From an uncultured Oscillospiraceae bacterium (GTDB lineage: Bacteria > Bacillota > Clostridia > Oscillospirales > Ruminococcaceae), in the NCBI GenBank assembly GCA_910579175.1, contig CAJTTB010000003.1, positions 100,151 to 164,150 on the forward strand: DNA of 64,000 nt, given 5' to 3'. The position numbers and the translations under genes are program-made. Below the pieces are notes generated by a model. That model saw only the letters and a program-made list of their open reading frames with translations, made no database searches and had not been told where the DNA came from. Below, one piece after another: positions 44,637-53,760 of the stretch. Position 1 is the stretch's first letter. Each line of letters opens with the position of its first letter.

Positions 44637-46358
44637 ATGAAAATCAATGATATGAAACAATCTACAATTAGTAAGTTGACTGCTTTTATATCTGGATTTT
44701 TAACCGTATTGGTAATGCTTGGCATTATCACTTGTACAATTAGTTTTTTTAAAATGAGCGAAGGCAACCATCACCGCACCCAAATATCATCTGCTATCAA
44801 TATGATCACGACTGGCTTAAATTTTCGCAAAGATATGGTGCGTTCTTATACAGTAAACCCCATTGATTTTTTTATAGAATCTTATCAAACGGAAATCAAT
44901 CAAAATAAACGAATGGAAACCGGTTTAGCACTGTTGGAACAACAGACATTAAATGCAGATGAAGCAGCTTCTTATGAAAATATAAAAACTGCTATTGTCA
45001 GTTTAACTGACATTGAAACAAGAGGTATTGATTTGGTACAAAACAACCAATTAACCCAAGCACAAGAGTTGATGTTTGGAGCAGAATTTGGTGGCGTATT
45101 GGATAGCTTCAACTCCAATCTTGCAGATTTACAGACCAATATGATTTCAAAAACTGATATTGTTATCAATCGAAATACAACTATTTTAAAGATTTCTTGT
45201 ATCATCTCTGCCATTTTAGGTTTATTACTAATTTCCATCCAAATTAGTAGTTCTATTATCATTCACAAAAAAATTATTGTTCCATTACAAATATTGCGTA
45301 AATCCATCTTAAAAATTAACGATGGAGTACTTACAGAACCGATTCACCTACAACATAATCAATCCGAAATAGGTCAATTGGCGCAAGCTGTAGATGAAAT
45401 GAAACAGCGTTGGTCAACTTATATCACGGAAATTTCCACCGTTCTGACCAATATTTCCAATCAAAATCTAACCGCTTTGGTAAAGGGAGAATATGTCGGT
45501 GATTTTAGCCCAATCCATGATGCCTTAAATTACATCATTTATTCTTTAAATCATTCTTTTGGAGAAATCAAACAATCTTTAGAGGAATTTACCGGAGGAG
45601 CCAACCAAATTTCTCAGTCTTCCAGTATCATTGCAGAAGGTGTTTCTGAACAAAGTCAGGCAATTGCTTCCCTTTCTAATGCAATTTCTGTTATCTCTGG
45701 TCATATCCAAGACAATGCGGATTATATGCAAAAATCTCGTGCCATGTCTGCAAATTCTTCCTCCTCTTTAAAAAATGGAAATGAACAGTTAAAAAGCATG
45801 ATTCAGGCAATGAAGGATATTGCACAGTCTTCAGCAGAAATCGGAAAAATCATTAAAACAATCGAAGATATTGCTTTTCAAACCAATATTTTATCTTTAA
45901 ACGCTTCTGTTGAAGCGGCACGTGCTGGAGCGGCAGGCAAAGGCTTTGCAGTTGTTGCCGACGAAGTGCGCAACCTGGCATCTAAGAGTGCTGAAGCTGC
46001 CAAAAATACTGCTATCCTGATTGAACGCTCTCAAAAATCCGTAGAGCATGGTACCGAAATTGCAAATGCGACCGGCGATTCTTTATTGCAAATCATGTCT
46101 GGCATGGACCAAATTTTTGATGTGATTGCTCACATTGACACCACATCTTCAAACCAGCTTGAACAGATTCAAATGATTGACAGCAGCATTCGTCAAATTT
46201 CTGATGTTACCCAAACAAATTCTGCCACTGCTGAAGAAGGTGCCGCTTCCAGCAATAGTCTTTCTGAACAAGCACAAATTTTATCTGATATCATTGGAAA
46301 ATATCAGCTTAACCCAGATTTATTGCGTCAGGCAGATTTTTATCAAGACAAATTATAA
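44637..46358 (+). CDS. Methyl-accepting chemotaxis protein
   Basis: 573 residues. The first transmembrane helix is at about 15-40 ('FLTVLVMLGIITCTISFF'). A ~140-residue extracellular four-helix-type sensor follows, then a second transmembrane helix at about 185-208, a HAMP domain and a cytoplasmic signalling domain. Its tip reads 'AFQTNILSLNASVEAARAGA', with 'GKGFAVVADEVRNLASKS' after it. It senses an unknown ligand and would feed a CheA kinase, but no other chemotaxis or flagellar gene is in the window. AAAGGAATG precedes the ATG. Confidence 0.93.
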   Translation: MKINDMKQSTISKLTAFISGFLTVLVMLGIITCTISFFKMSEGNHHRTQISSAINMITTGLNFRKDMVRSYTVNPIDFFIESYQTEINQNKRMETGLALLEQQTLNADEAASYENIKTAIVSLTDIETRGIDLVQNNQLTQAQELMFGAEFGGVLDSFNSNLADLQTNMISKTDIVINRNTTILKISCIISAILGLLLISIQISSSIIIHKKIIVPLQILRKSILKINDGVLTEPIHLQHNQSEIGQLAQAVDEMKQRWSTYITEISTVLTNISNQNLTALVKGEYVGDFSPIHDALNYIIYSLNHSFGEIKQSLEEFTGGANQISQSSSIIAEGVSEQSQAIASLSNAISVISGHIQDNADYMQKSRAMSANSSSSLKNGNEQLKSMIQAMKDIAQSSAEIGKIIKTIEDIAFQTNILSLNASVEAARAGAAGKGFAVVADEVRNLASKSAEAAKNTAILIERSQKSVEHGTEIANATGDSLLQIMSGMDQIFDVIAHIDTTSSNQLEQIQMIDSSIRQISDVTQTNSATAEEGAASSNSLSEQAQILSDIIGKYQLNPDLLRQADFYQDKL

Positions 46359-46360
46359 TA

Positions 46361-46399
46361 AAAAATCCCTGTGGTTTTCTACAGGGATCTTCTTTTTTC
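46361..46399. terminator. Terminator between the MCP and MATE genes
   Basis: atccctgt (46365-46372) and acagggat (46381-46388) form a stem flanked by A- and T-runs, serving both converging genes. Confidence 0.8.
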
Positions 46400-46416
46400 T
46401 ATCAATTTCAGTTTTA

Positions 46417-47748
46417 TCAATATCCATATTTCTTTTTGTATTTTAAGAACACAAAGACAGACAAAATCAGTGCCATTAACTCAGCCACAGGGGTCGCCAA
46501 CCAGATACCATTTACACCCAAAAGCAATGGAAGTACAATCATTGTAATCAACATAAATACAAAAGACCTTGAACATGCAAGGATTGCTGAAACTACCCCA
46601 TTGGATAGTGCGGTAAACATTCCACTGGTAAAAATGTTAAACCCAATAAAAAACAATGCTATTGTACAAATTCGATTTCCGGTTACCGCGAGATCATATA
46701 CTGGATTATCTGGACGAGCAAAGACTGATACCAATGGTTTTGTCAATACAAAAGAAACTATCACCGTTATCACACAGATAAATGCAATCACTTTAAAACT
46801 AATCATCACTAATTTTTTTAGTTTTTCATGATTTTGTTCTCCATGATAAAAACTGAGCATAGGCGCAACTCCATAAGCATATCCCGTATAGAGAGAACTT
46901 GCAAACATCAATACATACATGATAATGGTAACTGCCGCAACACCATTTTCTCCAACATAATGAAGCATTGTCCAATTAAACATCATGGTAATGATTCCGG
47001 TGACAAGTGCGGTTGCCATTTCTGAACATCCATTTGTAACCGCATTTATAAGAACTTTAAAGCGAAACACCGGTTTTTTAAAATGCAAAAGATTTCTTTT
47101 CTGGCTGAAAACAAATAACCCCACAACTGCTGTCACAGAATATCCAAGACCGGTTGCAATTGCTGCCCCGCTGATTCCCAGATCAAACACTGCAATCAGC
47201 ATATAATCAAGAATGATATTTAATACACCACCTGCTACAGAGCAAATAAAAGAAAGTGCAGCTTTTTCGCTGGCAATCATATAGAGTGTAAAGTTATTCA
47301 TCAAGAGAATTGGTACTGTAAATATCAGATAGCGACTTAAATATTCTATACAATAGTGTTCTATATCAGTAGAAAGATTCATTCCAGCAAAAATATGTTG
47401 CATTGCCAGATATCCAAAAATACACATGATAATTCCCACGACTACATTTACTAAAATTAAAAACGTGAAATCCTCTTTTGCCTCATTGCCTTTCTGTTCT
47501 CCCATCTTTTTCATAATCACCGCGCTACCTCCAGTGGCAAGCATCGTAGAAATAGCAGTGACCAGTTGAATGATAGGTGCTGTCAAATTAATGGCAGAAA
47601 GGGCATCTGTGCCAATTAGATTGGATACAAATAGACCATCTACCATAGTATAAAAGGACATAAATACTGTCATTGCAATTGTTGGCACAGCAAACCTTAA
47701 GATATTTTTTAATGTTACAGGTTTTTTATACATATCTTGATTTTCCAT
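46417..47748 (-). CDS. MATE family efflux transporter, MerR-regulated
   Basis: 443 residues, about 12 transmembrane helices, with the MATE opening 'AVPTIAMTVFMSFYTMVDGLFVSNLIG' pattern. The second half begins near 'NAVTNGCSEMATALVTG'. It is distinct in sequence from the MATE protein at 24602. It is divergently transcribed from a MerR regulator with a C-terminal ligand-binding domain. The promoter between them has the 19-base spacer characteristic of MerR activation, so this exporter is probably induced by its own substrate, as BmrR does for Bmr. Confidence 0.9.
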   Translation of the reverse strand: MENQDMYKKPVTLKNILRFAVPTIAMTVFMSFYTMVDGLFVSNLIGTDALSAINLTAPIIQLVTAISTMLATGGSAVIMKKMGEQKGNEAKEDFTFLILVNVVVGIIMCIFGYLAMQHIFAGMNLSTDIEHYCIEYLSRYLIFTVPILLMNNFTLYMIASEKAALSFICSVAGGVLNIILDYMLIAVFDLGISGAAIATGLGYSVTAVVGLFVFSQKRNLLHFKKPVFRFKVLINAVTNGCSEMATALVTGIITMMFNWTMLHYVGENGVAAVTIIMYVLMFASSLYTGYAYGVAPMLSFYHGEQNHEKLKKLVMISFKVIAFICVITVIVSFVLTKPLVSVFARPDNPVYDLAVTGNRICTIALFFIGFNIFTSGMFTALSNGVVSAILACSRSFVFMLITMIVLPLLLGVNGIWLATPVAELMALILSVFVFLKYKKKYGY

Positions 47749-47790
47749 AAAATTTTCCTCCGTTTACTTTGTAATATCCTTGTTTATTAC

Positions 47791-47821
47791 ATCATATACC
47801 GTACAGTAACAGTACGGTCAA
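47791..47821 (-). promoter_or_regulatory. MerR-type promoter and operator of the MATE gene
   Basis: On the minus strand TTGACC (47821-47816) and TATGAT (47796-47791) are separated by 19 bases. The spacer contains the dyad accgtac-agtaaca-gtacggt (47798-47818). An over-long spacer filled by a dyad is the hallmark of promoters activated by MerR proteins through DNA untwisting. Confidence 0.8.
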
Positions 47822-47853
47822 GACAAATTTAAAAAATTTAAGAGGTAAAAAAT

Positions 47854-48675
47854 ATGAATCAAACACCTAAACTCCTCACAATTGGTCAATTTGCAGCGAT
47901 GCATGGAATCAATAAAAAAACACTGATGTGGTATGATGAAATTGGATTGTTTAAACCTGCTTATATTCATCCTGAAAATGGATATCGCTGTTATAATTAC
48001 TATCAAAGTCCTATGCTAGAAACCATTCTTCTGCTTCGTGAGTTGGACATTTCTATCAATGAAATCCAAAATTTTATGAAAAATCGCTCTGCTGACGGCT
48101 TAAAATGCCTCTTAGAACGAAAAATCACAGACCTTGATTTGCAAATAACACATCTACAGGCAGTTCGAACAACTTTATGTACGCATCATCAGAATATGAC
48201 TACCCTATTGACAATGGATTTATCTCAAATTGATATCATTGAAAAGAAAGAACGCTATTTTATCACAGTGGATATCAACAAAGAAACTTCTTTTGAAGAG
48301 GAAGTCGAACTGATTACAACCGAAACAGAAAAATATCATCCGGGGCGTCTACACGATGCCTCTTATGGCTCTATGATTTCTGTTTCTAGTTTAAAAAATG
48401 GGAACTTTGATGAGTATTCCAAACTCTTTATTGAAATTCCCTTTCTTGCATATAAAACTGGACTGCATATCACACCCAGTGGAAAATACCTAAGAGCTTT
48501 TCATAAAGGGGGTTGGGATAACATACCACAACGATATTGGGAAATCTTTGATTATGCCCAAAAACACCATTTAACACTTCATGGATTTTCCTATGAAATG
48601 GGTCTTAATGAAAATGTCATTGATAAAGTCGATAACTATATCGTTCAAATTGAAATTCCTGTCATGGAATCTTAA
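47854..48675 (+). CDS. MerR family transcriptional regulator with effector-binding domain
   Basis: 273 residues. The N-terminal winged helix shows 'LTIGQFAAMHGINKKTLMWYDEIGLFKP' and 'GYRCYNYYQ', the standard MerR pattern. A dimerisation coiled coil follows at about 78-110. The C-terminal half is a GyrI-like/BmrR-type effector-binding domain ('YIVQIEIPVMES' end). It is divergent from the MATE gene with the dyad operator in between, so it most likely activates the exporter when bound to its ligand. Confidence 0.9.
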   Translation: MNQTPKLLTIGQFAAMHGINKKTLMWYDEIGLFKPAYIHPENGYRCYNYYQSPMLETILLLRELDISINEIQNFMKNRSADGLKCLLERKITDLDLQITHLQAVRTTLCTHHQNMTTLLTMDLSQIDIIEKKERYFITVDINKETSFEEEVELITTETEKYHPGRLHDASYGSMISVSSLKNGNFDEYSKLFIEIPFLAYKTGLHITPSGKYLRAFHKGGWDNIPQRYWEIFDYAQKHHLTLHGFSYEMGLNENVIDKVDNYIVQIEIPVMES

Positions 48676-48708
48676 TCATTATATACGACTTTTTTTGGGT
48701 ATATAAAA

Positions 48709-48742
48709 ATAGAGTAGATAGATTCCCTTCTATCTACTCTAT
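48709..48742. terminator. Hairpin between the MerR and GNAT genes
   Basis: Perfect 13-base arms (48709-48721 and 48730-48742) with an 8-base loop. It lies between converging genes and probably terminates both, although the T-run is weak. Confidence 0.7.
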
Positions 48743-48783
48743 TACATTATCACCTGAATCATGGTCTACTAATAGAATATTAT

Positions 48784-49257
48784 TTACAATTCAATCACCA
48801 TAATATATTCTTCTTCATTTTCACGCAAAACGTGAAATCCCGCTTTTCTATACATTTTTACTGCATAATTCGCTTTTTGAACAGATAATGACACATTTGC
48901 ATATCCACTTGATTTTAAATTTAAAAGTAGTTTCTTCAATAAAGTCGTACCAATGCCCAAGCCTCTATATTCCTTTAATATAGATATAGCAAAAGAAGGC
49001 GTATCATCATCAACATGTCCATAATCATTCATAATACGCGCCCATACCGCACCCACTATTTTTCCATCTACCTCTGCAACAAAAGCTCTATCATGCTTTG
49101 AATTTCCAAATCCCACAATATACTCTTGAAGCTCTGGGGAATTGATAATTGATTTGGGCGGTAATTTTTCACCCTCTGGAATATAAATGGATTCGTACAA
49201 AAAATCATCTAACAAAGGATATTCGTCCTTTCTCATCTCTCGTATGATAGTATTCAT
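48784..49257 (-). CDS. GNAT family N-acetyltransferase
   Basis: 157 residues with the GNAT fold. The acetyl-CoA pyrophosphate loop is 'KEYRGLGIGTTLLKKLL', preceded by 'VGAVWARI' and followed by 'NVSLSVQKANYAVKMYRKAG', the RimI-like beta5-alpha4 pattern. The substrate is unknown. The start lies 30 bases from the end of the next gene upstream on the same strand, so the two may share a transcript. Confidence 0.88.
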   Translation of the reverse strand: MNTIIREMRKDEYPLLDDFLYESIYIPEGEKLPPKSIINSPELQEYIVGFGNSKHDRAFVAEVDGKIVGAVWARIMNDYGHVDDDTPSFAISILKEYRGLGIGTTLLKKLLLNLKSSGYANVSLSVQKANYAVKMYRKAGFHVLRENEEEYIMVIEL

Positions 49258-49287
49258 TGTTTTATTCTTCCCTTCAATTTTATTTGT

Positions 49288-49938
49288 TTATGTCCATCTT
49301 CCAATTTTACAGGGAATCCACCAAACTGGTTCTCCTTTCCCTTCAATCTGATCGGAAAAACGCGCCACCTCACAAAAATCATTTTCTATCAAACCAAGGT
49401 TATTCCACTTTATTGTGGGCAAATCGTTCTGTAAAGAATTACAGAGAAAAGAATGAAATCCTCCGATATCCCACCCAAGAATATCATTTCCAATCCATGA
49501 ACTATTGTCTATTTCCCCATTCATTAATCCATGACTGTGACTATTCTTTAATTCTCTTTCCAGAATTTTAAAGTATACTGGAGTGGTAGAAACGCTTACT
49601 ATATAACAAGGAATGGTTGGAGAAATTTTCTTATAAAAATACTGTGCATCAGATAACTGTAAAAATCTGCAATCTACATCAATCCGTTTGAGTACAAATA
49701 ATTGATTTACCGCTTCTAAAAACTCCCTATATGATTGATCATTTATACCAAGTCTTTTTTGGTATACTTGACTTTCCCTTTTATGCCATCCACCCATAAA
49801 ACATTCCCATTTGGGATGTTGTTCTGCTAGGCACCCACTCACAGACAATATCTGTTTTTTCATTCCATGCAACCATTCTGGGGTATTTTGTATTTCACAT
49901 ATGTAATATCCAATGATTTTAAAACAATCCCTTACCAT
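49288..49938 (-). CDS. Conserved-looking protein of unknown function
   Basis: 216 residues. I recognise no domain. The C-terminal third is rich in aromatic residues ('SSWIGNDILGWDIGGFHSFL'), and the N-terminus has several cysteines and tryptophans. No signal peptide or transmembrane segment is seen. The composition and the length of the frame argue for a real gene. It lies 30 bases upstream of the GNAT gene on the same strand. The ribosome binding site is weak. Confidence 0.6.
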   Translation of the reverse strand: MVRDCFKIIGYYICEIQNTPEWLHGMKKQILSVSGCLAEQHPKWECFMGGWHKRESQVYQKRLGINDQSYREFLEAVNQLFVLKRIDVDCRFLQLSDAQYFYKKISPTIPCYIVSVSTTPVYFKILERELKNSHSHGLMNGEIDNSSWIGNDILGWDIGGFHSFLCNSLQNDLPTIKWNNLGLIENDFCEVARFSDQIEGKGEPVWWIPCKIGRWT

Positions 49939-50129
49939 ACTTTTATAACCCCTTTATCCTCTAATTGTATCATTTTCACTTTTTCATCAATGACTTTTAT
50001 ATTTTATAAAAGACTTGTCCAATTTTAAGGATACAATTGATATATCCGTCAAACTTTATCCATATTTCATGACCTAAATACAATATTTTATATTATGTTA
50101 TCTTACACAATTTGTGTTTTTCTTTTTAA

Positions 50130-50158
50130 GAAATCCCTGTATTTATTACAGGGATTTC
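50130..50158. terminator. Terminator after the cysteine-rich protein gene
   Basis: gaaatccctgta (50130-50141) and tacagggatttc (50147-50158) form a 12-bp stem, followed on the minus strand by a short T run. Confidence 0.7.
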
Positions 50159-50214
50159 TCTGTGAAAACTTATAAACTGATACACAAAATAGATGGTATT
50201 CATGATACACTATT

Positions 50215-51027
50215 TTATAAATCATTGCAATCATGCACATCATTTAATCTTGGTGGGAAGAATTCATTGACTGGGAACTTAATGCGTTTAAACAATTCAC
50301 ATGGATCTTCATTCGTCTGCGTTTGGATACAATCTTTATCTGGAATGCTAAAGTCATAAACTGGTATCATCATCTGAACTGTGCGTTCCAAAGATACAAT
50401 AGAGAAAACACCCAAAGTAATCTCTACAAATTTTATGCTGGTCACAGATTCAAAAGAACCATCAAAACGCTCTGCAATTCCATATGGAAGGGTCATGCAA
50501 CAATCGGTTGGACAACACTCTTTTAATTTGCAAGCCAGACAAATCGGATTGACTACCTGAACGCTTGCTTTTGGCGTGGCGTCTTTTGGATAAGTATTCA
50601 GCGGTGTACCGCTACAATTTTTGTCAGATGTAAATACGTTGACATTTCCTTCACTGCCATATAAAATTACTTTTTTTGTAAATACGGATAATCCCATCAC
50701 TGATATTGGTGTAATAGATGGTGGATTGATCACTTCTAATTGAACCCCGAAATAAAAGGTCATATCTACTGAATAAAATCCTTTATTAAAAGGTACCGGC
50801 TCCACATCCATATAAACATCCAATACTTGAATTCCCTTACACTTGACATTTGCTGCTGTATTAATAATCTGCTGTCCAACATCTGTAAAATAAACTCTTA
50901 AACAATCAACACAATCTTTATCAGAACAACTGTCATATACTCTTCCTGCATTCACACAAACTGCCTCTTTAAAGCAGTTTGCACCCACTGTAGAACCCTG
51001 TGGAGTAAAGTTATTTACTTCTGCCAT
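50215..51027 (-). CDS. Cysteine-rich protein of unknown function, clostridial type
   Basis: 270 residues with 21 cysteines, including 'VYDSCSDKDCVDCLRVYF' and 'ACKLKECCPTDCCMTL'. The middle is beta-rich ('VEPVPFNKGFYSVDMTFYF', 'VFTKKVILYGSEGNV'). I recall similar proteins in many Clostridia annotated only as hypothetical. The motif 'DSCSDKDC' near the start is characteristic of them. There is no signal peptide or transmembrane segment. A spore-coat or other disulfide-stabilised structural role is a guess. AGGAGG precedes the ATG, and the gene is monocistronic with its own terminator. Confidence 0.65.
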   Translation of the reverse strand: MAEVNNFTPQGSTVGANCFKEAVCVNAGRVYDSCSDKDCVDCLRVYFTDVGQQIINTAANVKCKGIQVLDVYMDVEPVPFNKGFYSVDMTFYFGVQLEVINPPSITPISVMGLSVFTKKVILYGSEGNVNVFTSDKNCSGTPLNTYPKDATPKASVQVVNPICLACKLKECCPTDCCMTLPYGIAERFDGSFESVTSIKFVEITLGVFSIVSLERTVQMMIPVYDFSIPDKDCIQTQTNEDPCELFKRIKFPVNEFFPPRLNDVHDCNDL

Positions 51028-51152
51028 AAAAATCCTCCTATAAAAATATTAAGCCTGACGCTTTAATATATCATATGAGAAATTTACAGTTTGGTGAATT
51101 ATTTTTAAGAATTACCGAGGTTTCCTTGAAAAATAACATACCATTGACCAAA

Positions 51153-52610
51153 TTATGATTTGGTCATCTGTTCTAATACAGCCAATAGCAACTTCCAAAA
51201 GCGCTCACAAGAAGCCAAATCTACACGCTCGTCTGGAGTATGACAATCATAACCACTTGGTCCCACTGCAATTGCATCTAAATCTGGTATCTTCCCGATA
51301 AACAAACCACATTCTAATCCTGCATGAAGTGCTTCAATCTTTAAATCCTCATGGAATAATTTATAATAACATTCACAAAACACCTCGCGAATAGGAGAAT
51401 GTTCTACAAAACTCCAACCGGGATATTCTGAATGAAATGCTACTTCAAAACAGAATGTTTCTCCCAACAATTTTAGTATTTGTTTGGTTTCTTGTTGAAG
51501 AGAATTTACAGAGCTTCTAGGAGAAAGATGAATTTCTAAGACTTCTGAATTTGTTTGAATAACTCCCATATTCAAAGAACTGACAACAAAGTTATTCTGT
51601 TTTATATTTCTTCTCTGAGCGCCATTTGGAGCTAGATAAATCGCTTTTATAATCTGTTCTGTATCGGTTCTAGAGAGCATCTGTGGGGTAGTCTGTTCCA
51701 TAATTTCCACTCTAAAGTCTGGTTCAGTAGACCAAATTTCTGCCTGTACTTGATAAATCAAAGATTCTAACAATTTGATTGCTTCATCATATTCTCCTGG
51801 ATTTGCAAAACTAACCACAGCTGTACACTCTCTTGGAATGGCATTGTCTTTATTTCCCCCATGTATTCCAACCAGGCGCATACCATCAATATTGAGCAAT
51901 GGATATAAAAATCGTCCCATCAATTTATTGGCATTGGTTCTTTCTAAATGAATATCAGCACCAGAATGTCCACCCAACAGACCACTGATAAAGATATGAA
52001 GTGCGCAACGACCTGAGGCATCCTCCCAATGGCAATTATGCTTCCACTGTACTCGAACACCTCCCGCACAACTTACGGTGGCAATTCCCTCTTGTTCGGC
52101 ATCCAAATTAATCATTGTTTTTGCGGTAATATTTTGACAGTCCAAATTAGCTGCACCAAATAATCCAGTTTCTTCTTGTGTTGTAAATACACATTCCAAA
52201 GGAGGATGTACCAAAGTAGTATCATCTAATAACGCAAGCATCAATGCAACAGCGACCCCGTTGTCCCCTCCTAAAGTTGTCCCATTTGCTTTCACAAATC
52301 CATTCTCTACTACCAAATCAATACCCTGTGTGTCAAAATCATGCTCTACATCAGCATTCTTTTCACATACCATATCGGTATGCCCCTGAAGCATCACTGC
52401 TGGAAGGTGTTCAGCGCCAATACTTGCAGGTTTTCTAATAATCACATTGTATAATTCATCTGTATAACATGGCAAATTTCTTTGTCTTGCAAAGGAAATC
52501 AAATATCTGCAAATAGCCTGCTCTTTACCAGAGGGGCGCGGAATGGCACTAATCTCTTCAAAAAAATGAAAAAATGCTTCTGGTTGATAACCTTTTATTT
52601 TATATTCCAT
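51153..52610 (-). CDS. pepD: Aminoacyl-histidine dipeptidase (peptidase M20C, PepD)
   Basis: 485 residues. The metal ligands are in 'LQGHTDMV', 'LGGDNGVAVA', 'TQEETGLFGA' (with the general-base Glu pair) and 'YDCHTPDERVDL'. 'SGLLGGHSGADI' lies at the start of the lid domain. PepD-type enzymes hydrolyse dipeptides such as beta-alanyl- or aminoacyl-histidine in the cytoplasm. 'AKGAGUT' is not present; the start is supported by AAAAGGAG eight bases before the ATG. No operon partner is seen. Confidence 0.93.
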   Translation of the reverse strand: MEYKIKGYQPEAFFHFFEEISAIPRPSGKEQAICRYLISFARQRNLPCYTDELYNVIIRKPASIGAEHLPAVMLQGHTDMVCEKNADVEHDFDTQGIDLVVENGFVKANGTTLGGDNGVAVALMLALLDDTTLVHPPLECVFTTQEETGLFGAANLDCQNITAKTMINLDAEQEGIATVSCAGGVRVQWKHNCHWEDASGRCALHIFISGLLGGHSGADIHLERTNANKLMGRFLYPLLNIDGMRLVGIHGGNKDNAIPRECTAVVSFANPGEYDEAIKLLESLIYQVQAEIWSTEPDFRVEIMEQTTPQMLSRTDTEQIIKAIYLAPNGAQRRNIKQNNFVVSSLNMGVIQTNSEVLEIHLSPRSSVNSLQQETKQILKLLGETFCFEVAFHSEYPGWSFVEHSPIREVFCECYYKLFHEDLKIEALHAGLECGLFIGKIPDLDAIAVGPSGYDCHTPDERVDLASCERFWKLLLAVLEQMTKS

Positions 52611-52639
52611 ATAGAAACTCCTTTTTTATAAATGATTGT

Positions 52640-53487
52640 TACTCCCTTTTCGGAAAAGTGTTCCCATTGTATTAAATTTGAAATGTGATATATTTTTATC
52701 TATTATTATCGAATTGATATTCACTTAACCATTCTTCAAACAAAAAGATAGCTATTATTTATTTACTGTCTGTATAATATTTATCCCATTTCAAATTTTT
52801 AATTTCAATTCTTGTTTCAGCGGTCCCGTCCCATTCAACACAAAATCCAATACTCCTCAACTCATCAACGATCATCTGTCCAATTTCTTCAGCGGTTGGC
52901 TCTTCAAAGTAATTACCAAAGGAAATATAAAATGGCATGTCATCTTTATGTAAGATACGTTCTAAATCCTGTGCAGTATAAAAGCAGCAACCAATTACCT
53001 TTTTTCCATCTCGCTCTATCCACCCAGCCATTCCATTACAATCCGCAAATCCGTCTGACTGGGTATAGCCAGCATAGTGTAATGCAACGATTCCTTGTTT
53101 CATAAGAGAATCAAAAGCCGACTGTAATTTTAAGAAATTTTCTTGATTACCCGTATTTTGAAATTCTTTGCAAAGCACTTTAATGATTTCAAGCAAATCA
53201 TCTTTTGTGATGTGATTACATTCATTGCGGTAAAAATCCTTTATGTATTGTTCACATTCCTCTAGAATCTTATCATTTGACCAAAAACCAGCTTTTACAT
53301 AGTTGATTATCATTTCTTCTAATTCATCTGCACAAGACTCATTTTTTATTTTGCTTTTCCATTCCATAAAAATTTCTCCTCCTTGTATAAAAAATTTTAG
53401 TTGATATCCTCGATTACAAAATATTCACTCGCCACCTATAATATCCAGGTTGATTTTCAATGGATATACCATTCCGAAAAGGGAGTA
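52640..53487. repeat. 16-bp inverted repeats flanking the DUF6891 gene
   Basis: tactcccttttcggaa at 52640-52655 is repeated exactly in inverted orientation at 53472-53487. The pair encloses 848 bases containing only the DUF6891 gene. No transposase is present. The pair may be the ends of a small non-autonomous cassette, or a chance or regulatory repeat. Confidence 0.5.
52759..53367 (-). CDS. DUF6891 family protein
   Basis: 202 residues. The C-terminal half has the DUF6891 pattern 'ALHYAGYTQSDGFADC', then 'GCCFYTAQDLERIL', then 'YISFGNYFEEPTAEEIGQMI' and a final 'VEWDGTAETRIEI'. The N-terminal ~90 residues are helical. The family has no assigned function. AGGAGGAG precedes the ATG. The gene sits alone between exact 16-bp inverted repeats, which hints at cassette-like mobility. 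Confidence 0.75.
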   Translation of the reverse strand: MEWKSKIKNESCADELEEMIINYVKAGFWSNDKILEECEQYIKDFYRNECNHITKDDLLEIIKVLCKEFQNTGNQENFLKLQSAFDSLMKQGIVALHYAGYTQSDGFADCNGMAGWIERDGKKVIGCCFYTAQDLERILHKDDMPFYISFGNYFEEPTAEEIGQMIVDELRSIGFCVEWDGTAETRIEIKNLKWDKYYTDSK

Positions 53488-53760
53488 TTTTTATTGTATC
53501 CTATTTATATTAGAAAATCAACCAGTCTTTTTACAGATGAGATTCCATTTATCATTTTATTTTCCCAAATAAATTTATAATATATCTACTATTTATTTAC
53601 ACAATATTATCATATTTTCCTATATTTATTCAATCTTTGTAGAAATATGTAGAAAGATTTTTTCTTTTGTGATAAAATAAAAGCCACTAATTCACTTATC
53701 TTTTGATAATGTGATAGGATAATTTTCATTTTAAAACATTTGTAATTTGAAAGGAGACTT
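53368..53760. other. Intergenic region before the nucleobase permease
   Basis: About 390 AT-rich bases. Apart from the right inverted repeat (53472-53487) and the ribosome binding site (AAAGGAG), nothing is recognised. A purine or PreQ1-type riboswitch was looked for and not seen. Confidence 0.4.

Noticed and set aside
53500..53755. Possible purine riboswitch before the NCS2 permease
   Set aside because: The three-way-junction core sequences of the guanine/adenine/xanthine aptamers were looked for by eye and are not present.
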